NCBI GenBank assembly: GCA_019245255.1
Contig: JAFARV010000805.1
Span: 1-9,767, forward strand
Direction: 5' to 3'
From: Acidobacteriaceae bacterium
GTDB taxonomy: Bacteria > Acidobacteriota > Terriglobia > Bryobacterales > Bryobacteraceae
DNA length: 9,767 nucleotides
In this document: positions 1-6,352 of the stretch, piece after piece
Layout of the letters: every line of letters begins with the position of its first letter
Numbering within the stretch: the first letter of the stretch is position 1
Made by a program: the position numbers and the translations under genes
The notes under the pieces: generated by a model
Told to the model about the DNA's origin: nothing
What the model saw: the letters and a program-made list of their open reading frames with translations, nothing else
Databases searched by the model: none

Positions 1-1
1 G

Positions 2-907
2 GCACGCCGTTTCGCGGCGGCTCTTCTGGGCCACGCGGTCAAGATTGAGCGTGACGATCTCAGTCTCCAATCGAACCTAATGGCAATTGAGGAACGCCTG
101 AAGTGGACTGCAGAAAAGCGCAACGATGATCCACTCTTTTTTGCTTCGCACCCAGATTTCGTAACGTTCGCGCCCGACGGGCCACTGCGCCAGCTCACCA
201 TGCAACAGATGCGTCTCCTCAGAGCGCACGCTCAATTTAAACCGCTCAAGGGATCGCATCGCGTTTTTCTGATCGACGATCTGGATCATGCCAACGAGCA
301 GGCTGCCAACTCTCTGCTGAAGGTGCTCGAGGAGCCACCAGAACACCTCATCATCATCGCGACCGCTGAAAACGTCTACGATCTCTTACCGACCATCCGC
401 TCGCGTGCTCTGATTCTCCAAATGTCCAGACTCTCGGATTCAGAAATGGAGGATTTCGCTCAGCGCCGCGCCTTAACGGAAGCAGAAGCCCGGATCGCGC
501 TTTCGGAAGGGTGCCCAGGCATCGCCGCGACGCTGGATCTCGATGAGTTCAGGACCCGGCGTGGCCTGATGCTCACAGCGTTCGAGTGCGGCGCGGGTGT
601 GGCGGCGTTCTCCTCATGGCTCGAGCAGTCAGAGCCGTTCTCGATGAAAAAAGCCGAAAAGCTCGATCTCTACCTGAAGCTCGCTTACGGACTGCTCGAA
701 GATATCCTGGCGCGTGCGAACGGACGTCCCGCGCTCCGAAATCGGGATATCCAGCCGCGAATCGATTCGATCGTCGCCCGTGTTACCTTTGCATGGATAG
801 AGCGGGCTGTACGCCAAGTGGATGAACTCGTCGAGATGACGCGGCGTAACATACAGAAAACAGCGGCTCTTGACGGCCTGATCGTCAGCCTGCGCCGCTC
901 ACCTTAA
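2..907 (+). CDS. holB: DNA polymerase III subunit delta' (HolB), 5'-truncated by the window edge
   Basis: Delta' is the stator subunit of the bacterial clamp loader, which opens and loads the beta sliding clamp on DNA. The reading frame is open from base 2, so the ATG at base 80 is internal and the true start, with the P-loop region, lies upstream. Numbering from the codon at base 2 (301 residues visible), I see the helix that normally follows the P-loop (ARRFAAALL), an HPDF motif near 50, a Walker-B-like VFLIDDLD near 88-95, the hallmark LLKVLEEPP near 105-113, and IRSRA near 132-136. The last matches the SRC motif of clamp-loader subunits, with the arginine kept and Cys replaced by Ala. The C-terminal domain ends in an Arg/Leu-rich helix (RRNIQKTAALDGL). 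The Cys cluster of the zinc module usually found before HPD is absent. The stop lies 3 nt before the next gene. Identification is firm. Confidence 0.9.
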   Translation, partial: ARRFAAALLGHAVKIERDDLSLQSNLMAIEERLKWTAEKRNDDPLFFASHPDFVTFAPDGPLRQLTMQQMRLLRAHAQFKPLKGSHRVFLIDDLDHANEQAANSLLKVLEEPPEHLIIIATAENVYDLLPTIRSRALILQMSRLSDSEMEDFAQRRALTEAEARIALSEGCPGIAATLDLDEFRTRRGLMLTAFECGAGVAAFSSWLEQSEPFSMKKAEKLDLYLKLAYGLLEDILARANGRPALRNRDIQPRIDSIVARVTFAWIERAVRQVDELVEMTRRNIQKTAALDGLIVSLRRSP

Positions 908-910
908 GCA

Positions 911-1249
911 ATGTCACCGGATTTGAAAACGATGAACGAAAAGCGCACCGACACGCTAGTCAGGAAACCCGCACAAGACGGCATGCCAGACCAAAAAGAA
1001 CAAAGTCGACGACCACCGATGGCGAAGAAAAGCACTCCCCCAGATCAAACCAACGCCGAGCAGTTTTACTATTCGAAGCAAATGCAGGGCAAGACGCATA
1101 TGGTCGTGGTCCTGACCGATGGCGAAAAACTGGAGGGCGTCATCGAGTGGTACGACCGCGACTGCCTGAAACTGAACCGGGTGGGGGCACCCAATTTGCT
1201 CCTATTCAAGCACTGCATCAAGTACATGTACAAAGCGGATCCGGAGTAG
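911..1249 (+). CDS. hfq: Hfq-like Sm-fold RNA-binding protein, divergent
   Basis: This is probably a cytoplasmic RNA chaperone of the Hfq/Sm family, which forms hexameric rings. Residues 1-45 are polar and charged and look disordered. Residues 50-107 fit the Sm fold: MVVVLTDGEKLEGVIEWYD covers the Sm1 strands with the conserved G71 and G76, and LLLFKHCIKYMYK is the Sm2 strand, with K100-H101 matching Lys56-His57 of E. coli Hfq. By hand alignment the proximal-face Gln41-Phe42 becomes R83-D84, Tyr25 and Ile30 of the distal face become Val and Glu, and the rim arginine patch becomes MQGK. There is no long C-terminal tail; the extension is N-terminal. Start choice is uncertain: ATGs at 911, 932, 983 and 1019 are all in frame and none has a good Shine-Dalgarno. 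I chose 911 because it lies 3 nt after the holB stop, which fits translational coupling; 983 or 1019 would still encode the whole Sm fold. Confidence 0.75.
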   Translation: MSPDLKTMNEKRTDTLVRKPAQDGMPDQKEQSRRPPMAKKSTPPDQTNAEQFYYSKQMQGKTHMVVVLTDGEKLEGVIEWYDRDCLKLNRVGAPNLLLFKHCIKYMYKADPE

Positions 1250-1290
1250 AATCTAGCTCGGGTCCGGCCTCGTTGGCGCCCGTCTAATGA

Positions 1291-2955
1291 CTACCGCTCC
1301 GCAGTCGTACTCGCGACCGGCACGCCCGAGACCGCACTGTTCGTGCTCAACGGCGGCGGATTGGGCACTGCTACCGGCTGCACTCCCTTCGGCGGTTCAG
1401 TGATCTGTGTTGCCGGATGTTTTCCGCTAAGCTGCTTCCCCTGCGGTAGCTGCGAGGTATCCCAGCCACCGCCCAGAGCCATCATCAGAGCAACGCTTGC
1501 GGTCATCTGCCGGAGCTGAATCTGCACCTCGGCCTCTCTCGCACTCAAGACGGAGTTTTGGGCCGTGATCACGTTCAGGTAACTGTCAACACCGGTCCGG
1601 AATCGCGTCGTCGCAAGATCCAAGTAATGGTTTGCGGCGTTCACGGCCGTGTGCTCCTGCTCAATCTCTTGCGACAAAATACGAAGGGACGACAGTTCGT
1701 CCTCCACTGCCTGGAATGCGGTGAGCACAGTTTGCCGGTACGTAGCCACTGTACCCTCGTACTGGGCACGAGCCTGTTCGCTTTCCGCCCTGCGCACGCC
1801 GGCGTCGAAGATTTGCTCCGATACGGTCGGCCCAATCGACCAGAACCGGCTCGGCCAAGTAAACCATTGCGAAAAAGTCGATGTCTGAAATCCCCCTGAG
1901 CCGCCGAGGGTGATGTCTGGATAGTAGGCTGCTCGCACGACTCCGATCTGAGCATTTGCAGCCGCAACGCGACGCTCCGCTGCAGCAATATCGGGGCGCC
2001 GCTCCAATAGCACGCTTGGTACGGCCACCGGCGCCGCAGGTGGATTCGGCACAAACTCCGCCACCGGTAAAGCGAACTCGGCCGCAGGCTTACCGATGAG
2101 TGTGGCCATCGCGTGTTCGTACGTCGCTCGCGCCACCCCCAAATCAGTCATCTGCGCCGCTGTGGTATCAAGCTGCGTCTGCGCCTGCGCAACTTCCTCG
2201 TCCGAGTCGATACCCGCTTTGAACAGCGTCTTCGTCAGCTCGAGCGCTTGAGCGTAGTTGGCAACGGTGTTTTCAAGAATCCGCCGTTGCGCATCAATGG
2301 CCCGAACCTGAAAGTAGTCTTGCGCGAGCTCCGCCTCCGTTGATACGAGTGCCGTCGCAACATCGGCTGCGCTTGCCTGCGCGTTAAACGCATTCACTGC
2401 AACGGTATTTCGAATTTTGTGCCAGAAATCCAGTGTGTAGGAAATATCGGCAGGAAATGACCAATTATTGAAGACGCCAGTGGTCGATGAGCCGCCTACT
2501 GCCGTGCCCGTCTGGGTTGATCCTGTACCACTTTCCGCTCCTGTGCCGCCGGGTACAACCGCCCGCGTTCCCTTCGCCGTAGAAGAGAATCGCGAGTTCG
2601 TGTATGAGGGCGAAACTGTCATTGTGGGCGCCATCGCCGAGCGAATCGAGATGACTAGCGCTCGCGCCGCGCGGAAGTTCGCCTCGGACGCCGCAATCGA
2701 CTGGTTCGAAATCTTAACCTGCTCTTCGAGCGCGTTCAATTGCGGATCCTTATACATCTGCCACCATTTTGCGCCGAGATGATCGTCGCCAGGCTGGGCC
2801 AACTTCCATCCGGTGCCCTCTTTGAATTCAGCCGGAACTTCCTTAAAGGCGGCTGGCGTTTGCACCGGCGGCTTTGCGTATTTCGGTGCCGGATTGCAGC
2901 CGGCAAGCAGCAGTATCACCGTCGAGGCGGCAATCCATTTAATTCTCGATTTCAT
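1291..2955 (-). CDS. RND efflux outer-membrane factor lipoprotein (NodT/OprM family)
   Basis: This is the outer-membrane exit duct of the tripartite pump, a trimeric TolC-type channel. The 554-residue protein starts with a lipoprotein signal peptide: charged MKSRIK, a hydrophobic core, then the lipobox LLAGC with the acylated Cys at 20 and Asn at +2, compatible with outer-membrane sorting. Two outer-membrane-efflux repeats follow. The second contains the family signature LLERRPDIAAAERR followed by NAQIGVVRAAYYPD, near residues 322-350. A Gly/Ser/Thr-rich stretch at about 124-162 sits where the first beta-barrel segment and surface loop are expected, and the last ~50 residues are Pro-rich. The length is somewhat above the usual ~470-500, explained by these two additions. 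The ATG at 2955 overlaps the upstream TGA by one base (TGATG). A GTG one codon earlier is possible, but the ATG sits better behind an AGGTGAG sequence. It is the last gene of the operon. Confidence 0.93.
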   Translation of the reverse strand: MKSRIKWIAASTVILLLAGCNPAPKYAKPPVQTPAAFKEVPAEFKEGTGWKLAQPGDDHLGAKWWQMYKDPQLNALEEQVKISNQSIAASEANFRAARALVISIRSAMAPTMTVSPSYTNSRFSSTAKGTRAVVPGGTGAESGTGSTQTGTAVGGSSTTGVFNNWSFPADISYTLDFWHKIRNTVAVNAFNAQASAADVATALVSTEAELAQDYFQVRAIDAQRRILENTVANYAQALELTKTLFKAGIDSDEEVAQAQTQLDTTAAQMTDLGVARATYEHAMATLIGKPAAEFALPVAEFVPNPPAAPVAVPSVLLERRPDIAAAERRVAAANAQIGVVRAAYYPDITLGGSGGFQTSTFSQWFTWPSRFWSIGPTVSEQIFDAGVRRAESEQARAQYEGTVATYRQTVLTAFQAVEDELSSLRILSQEIEQEHTAVNAANHYLDLATTRFRTGVDSYLNVITAQNSVLSAREAEVQIQLRQMTASVALMMALGGGWDTSQLPQGKQLSGKHPATQITEPPKGVQPVAVPNPPPLSTNSAVSGVPVASTTAER

Positions 2956-3230
2956 CACTCACCTGCACAAATCCAACGGCGCAAATATGCCGGACAGTTC
3001 ACTAATCGAATCCCATTCACAGCGCGTGCGGAAAAATATTCGGCAGCCTTACGATCCAACAAAGTCACCTCGCTCAGGTCGATGAAGACCCGGCTCTGCT
3101 TCCTCTGCGCCTCGCAGATGGACCGCTCAATTTCTGGAAGCGCCTGTTCATCCAATTTCCCGTTCAACAGCACGTTCACGTACTGTTCTGCCGGATGCGG
3201 TTCCAACACGATCTTGTATTGCATATCCAT
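2955..3230 (-). CDS. Small STAS-like domain protein inside the RND operon
   Basis: The 91-residue soluble protein has no signal peptide or membrane segment, so it is expected in the cytoplasm. The pattern fits a STAS fold (the anti-sigma-factor antagonist/MlaB type): an N-terminal strand (residues 3-10), a strand with VLLNGKLD near 20-27, a helix at about 30-44, the core strand VFIDLSEVTLLDRKAAEYF at 48-66 with its following helix, then a short strand IRLVNCP and YLRRWI at the end. Classical antagonists carry a phosphorylated Ser directly after the Asp of this core motif. Here D59 is followed by R60-K61-A62, so regulation by Ser phosphorylation at that site is unlikely. An AGGA lies 6 nt before the ATG and overlaps the stop of the upstream permease, and its own stop overlaps the next start. 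The partner is unknown. Membership in the efflux operon is clear; a role in pump regulation or assembly is inference. Confidence 0.75.
   Translation of the reverse strand: MDMQYKIVLEPHPAEQYVNVLLNGKLDEQALPEIERSICEAQRKQSRVFIDLSEVTLLDRKAAEYFSARAVNGIRLVNCPAYLRRWICAGE
2958..2964 (-). promoter_or_regulatory. Ribosome binding site of the outer-membrane factor gene
   Basis: AGGTGAG precedes GTGATG on the minus strand. The core AGG is 6 nt from the ATG at 2955 but only 3 nt from the alternative GTG at 2958, which favours the ATG. The site lies within the last codons of the STAS-like gene. Confidence 0.55.
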
Positions 3231-3236
3231 TCGAAT

Positions 3237-3240
3237 TCCT
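3237..3240 (-). promoter_or_regulatory. Ribosome binding site of the STAS-like gene
   Basis: AGGA lies 6 nt before the ATG at 3230. It overlaps the TAG stop of mdtC, so terminating ribosomes arrive directly on it. This supports the small gene as real and coupled to the permease. Confidence 0.65.
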
Positions 3241-6200
3241 AACTGGGAGACCCCAGCGGTTCAGCGGGAGCTTCGGGCAGCCCTCTGCCACGAAGCCGTC
3301 CAAACCAAAGGCTCAGACGGTCCATGTAGAGGTAAATTACCGGGGTTGTGTAAAGCGTGAGCGCCTGGCTGACAATCAGCCCTCCCACGATCGTGATTCC
3401 TAGCGGCCGCCGCAATTCCGACCCCGTGCCTGTTCCGAGCGCCAGGGGCAATCCGCCGAGCATCGCCGCCATGGTCGTCATCATGATGGGGCGAAACCGA
3501 AGCAGGCAGGCTTCGAAAACCGCCTCCTTCGGCGTCTTGTGATCGCGCCGCTCCACCTCAATCGCGAAATCAATCATCATGATGGCGTTCTTCTTCACAA
3601 TGCCGATGAGGAGAATAATTCCGATCAGTGCGATTACGCTCAGGTCCGTGTGCGTCAGCATCAGCGCCAGAATCGCCCCCACTCCCGCCGGAGGCAATGT
3701 GGAAAGGATTGTGATCGGATGAATCAAGCTCTCGTAGAGAATTCCCAGAACGATATAGACCGCCGCAAGCGCCGTCGCAATCAGAAGCGGCTCATTGGCG
3801 AGCGATGACTGGAATGCCTGAGCTGTGCCGCTAAAGCTCGTCGCGATCGTTGTCGGCATGCCGATCCTGCTCTCCGCCGCGTTGATTGCTGTCACCGCTT
3901 CACCCAGCGCCACGCCCGGCGCCAGATTAAAGGAAATAGTTACCGAGGGAAACACTCCTGAATGCGTCACCGAGAGTGCGGCAGTTGATGGACTATAGTG
4001 CGTGAACGCGGCTAACGGGACCGCCCCCCCGGTGCTCGATGGAACATAGATATACCTCAAACCGAGCGGATTTTGCCAGAATTGCGGGTCGGCTTCCATC
4101 ACCACGAAGTATTGATTCAATGAACTGTAAGTCCGGGCGACTTCGCGCTCGCCGAATGCGTCATACAGGATGTTGTCGAGCGTCTCCGGCGTAATTCCCA
4201 TGCGCGCTGCTGTTGCGCGGTCAATCTGCAATTCGGCTTCTAAGCCATGGTTCTGTTGGTCGCTATTGACATCCGTCAGCTCATGAACCTTCATCAGTTC
4301 CTTCAGCAGTCTAGGCGCCCATGCCTGTAGCAGTTGAAGATTGTCGCTTTGCAATGCATACTGATATTGCGCGGCGCTCTGGCGGCCGCCCACGCGCAGG
4401 TCCTGCGCCGCCTGAAGATACAGCGTTACGCCGGGAACCTGTGCCAGCTTTGGCCGGAGACGTCCGATAATCTGCTGTACCGAAACCTTCCGCTGGTTCA
4501 GCGGCTTGAGTGCAATGAACGCACGTCCGGTGTTGGTCGTCGTACCGGCGCCGCCGCCACTGAAGGCCTGCACTGTGTCCACACCCGGATCGCTTTGCAC
4601 AACCTTCACCAGCCGCTGCATTTTCAGGCTCATCGCCTGGAACGAAATGCTCTGGTCGCCGATGAAGTTGCCCATCATGCGGCCGGTATCCTGTTCCGGG
4701 AAAAATCCTTTTGGAATTCTGACGAACAAATAAACGTTCAGCGCAATTGTGGCAATCGTCACGAGAAGCATCAGCGCGGAGTGGCGCAGCACCCAGCCGA
4801 GGCTCTTTTCATAGATGGTGAGAATGAATGTGAAGAACCGCTCGCTCGCTCGATACACCCGGCCATGAGTCCTCGTATCCGCGAGCAATCGCGACGACAT
4901 CATCGGTGTGGTCGTAAGCGAGACCACCAGCGACACCAGAATCGTAACCGACAGCGTCACCGCAAATTCCCGGAACAGCCGGCCAATAATCCCGCCCATC
5001 ATGAGAATCGGTATGAACACGGCGACTAATGAAACGCTGATTGAAAGCACAGTCGAGCCGATCTCGGCGGCGCCTTTATACGCGGCCTCGAGCGCCGGCA
5101 TTCCCTGCTCGCGATACCGGGTGATGTTCTCGAGCACCACGATCGCGTCATCGACGACGAAGCCTGTCGAGATCGTCAGTGCCATCAAAGACAAGTTGTC
5201 GATGCTGTACCCGAGCAGGTACATAACGCCGAACGTGCCGATCAAGGAAACCGGAACCGCAACGCTCGGAATCAGCGTCGATCTGCCGTCCCTGAGAAAT
5301 ACGAACACGACCAGGATGACGAGAGAGATCGAGATCAGCAGCGTTACCTCGACATCGTGTACTGACGCACGAATTGTTACGGTCTGGTCCAGCACAACCG
5401 TCATGTCGATGCCCTGATTGATCGACGCATGCAGTTGCGGCAGCGCGGCCTTAACTCCATCGACCGTTGCGATGATATTCGCGCCCGGCTGCCGGAAGAT
5501 GATAATCAACGCCGATCGTTTTCCGTTCGATAGCCCGAGTGACCGGACAGTCTGCACTGAGTCGGTCACAGTAGCCACTTTGTTCAGCTCGACCGGCGCG
5601 CCCCGAAAACTGACAATTAAAGGCCGGTAGTCCACTGCATGCAGAAGTTGATCGTTCGCGCTGATCGTCCAGCTATGAGTCCGGTCCGAGAAGATGCCCT
5701 TTGCCTGGTTTACCGTTTGCGCCGCGATTGCGTTTCGGACATCCTCCAGGCTCAGACCGAAATGGTTAATCGAAGTGGGATTGACGTCTATGCGCACGGC
5801 CGGGGCGGAACTGCCGCCCACTATCACCTGTCCTACGCCCTTAATCTGGGAAATGCGCTGCATCAGAACCGTAGAGCCGGCATCGTAGAGTGCGCTCGGC
5901 GGCAAGCGGTCTGACGTCATAGCGATGATCAGGATCGGCGAATCCGCGGGATTGACCTTTCGATAAGTGGGGTTGTTCGGCAAATCCGCCGGCAGGTACG
6001 CGCGGGCGGCATTTATGGCGGCCTCCACGTCCCGCGCCGCGGCATCAATGTTGCGGTTCAGATCGAATTGCAACGTGATGCTCGTTTGTCCGAGTGAGCT
6101 CGACGACGTCATTTCAGTGACAGCCGCAACTCTTCCAAACTGCCGCTCGAGCGGCGTCGCCACCGACGACGCCATAATCTCCGGGCTCGCTCCCGGCAGC

Positions 6201-6349
6201 GATGCCGAAACCGAGATGGTCGGAAAATCGACCTGAGGCAAGGGCGATACGGGCAGTAGCGTAAATGCCAGTGCGCCGGCCAACGCCACCGCCGCCGTTA
6301 AGAGCGTCGTGGCGACAGGTCTCCGAATGAATGGCGCTGAGAGACTCAC
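3239..6349 (-). CDS. mdtC: RND multidrug efflux permease, MdtC-like
   Basis: This is an inner-membrane drug/proton antiporter of the HAE1 RND family, and 1036 residues is normal for the family. It matches my recollection of E. coli MdtC closely: RRPVATTLL in the first membrane segment, LPVSPLPQVDFPTISVSASLPGASPE, SSVATPLERQ, EMTSSSSLG, and AQDLRVGGRQS in the second periplasmic half. The proton relay is complete: D400-D401 in TM4 (GFVVDDAIVVLEN), K920 in TM10 (VKKNAIMMIDFA), and R951 and T958 in TM11 (RFRPIMMTT). These correspond to AcrB D407, D408, K940, R971 and T978. The start is GTG at 6349, supported by AGGAG 8 nt upstream and an N-terminus aligning with MdtC. It begins 3 nt after the mdtB stop. 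In E. coli, MdtC joins MdtB in a heterotrimer, and the adjacent MdtB paralogue implies the same here. Substrates cannot be predicted. Confidence 0.95.
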   Translation of the reverse strand: MSLSAPFIRRPVATTLLTAAVALAGALAFTLLPVSPLPQVDFPTISVSASLPGASPEIMASSVATPLERQFGRVAAVTEMTSSSSLGQTSITLQFDLNRNIDAAARDVEAAINAARAYLPADLPNNPTYRKVNPADSPILIIAMTSDRLPPSALYDAGSTVLMQRISQIKGVGQVIVGGSSAPAVRIDVNPTSINHFGLSLEDVRNAIAAQTVNQAKGIFSDRTHSWTISANDQLLHAVDYRPLIVSFRGAPVELNKVATVTDSVQTVRSLGLSNGKRSALIIIFRQPGANIIATVDGVKAALPQLHASINQGIDMTVVLDQTVTIRASVHDVEVTLLISISLVILVVFVFLRDGRSTLIPSVAVPVSLIGTFGVMYLLGYSIDNLSLMALTISTGFVVDDAIVVLENITRYREQGMPALEAAYKGAAEIGSTVLSISVSLVAVFIPILMMGGIIGRLFREFAVTLSVTILVSLVVSLTTTPMMSSRLLADTRTHGRVYRASERFFTFILTIYEKSLGWVLRHSALMLLVTIATIALNVYLFVRIPKGFFPEQDTGRMMGNFIGDQSISFQAMSLKMQRLVKVVQSDPGVDTVQAFSGGGAGTTTNTGRAFIALKPLNQRKVSVQQIIGRLRPKLAQVPGVTLYLQAAQDLRVGGRQSAAQYQYALQSDNLQLLQAWAPRLLKELMKVHELTDVNSDQQNHGLEAELQIDRATAARMGITPETLDNILYDAFGEREVARTYSSLNQYFVVMEADPQFWQNPLGLRYIYVPSSTGGAVPLAAFTHYSPSTAALSVTHSGVFPSVTISFNLAPGVALGEAVTAINAAESRIGMPTTIATSFSGTAQAFQSSLANEPLLIATALAAVYIVLGILYESLIHPITILSTLPPAGVGAILALMLTHTDLSVIALIGIILLIGIVKKNAIMMIDFAIEVERRDHKTPKEAVFEACLLRFRPIMMTTMAAMLGGLPLALGTGTGSELRRPLGITIVGGLIVSQALTLYTTPVIYLYMDRLSLWFGRLRGRGLPEAPAEPLGSPS

Positions 6350-6352
6350 CGG

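Noticed and set aside
80..907. holB starting at the ATG at base 80
   Set aside because: The frame is open to base 2 and the 26 upstream codons encode the expected post-P-loop helix (ARRFAAALL), so the gene begins outside the window.
1259..1282. Possible intrinsic terminator between the convergent genes
   Set aside because: The stem is short with an asymmetric internal loop, and there is no T-tract on either strand.
2740..3360. Plus-strand open frame of 206 codons crossing the STAS-like gene
   Set aside because: It is antisense to three genes of a well-ordered operon; the minus-strand frames have ribosome sites and overlapping stops and starts that this frame lacks.
4334..5029. Plus-strand open frame of 231 codons
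   Set aside because: It is antisense to mdtC, has a composition rich in Arg, His and Asn without any domain, and has no upstream ribosome site; it is a by-product of GC-biased codon use.
4908..5417. Plus-strand open frame of 169 codons opposite mdtC, resembling another at 8250-8597 opposite mdtB (both contain IASSTTKPVEIVSAI)
   Set aside because: The similarity is a reflection of the two sense-strand paralogues at the same conserved TM4 region. There is no ribosome site and the sense frames are certain.
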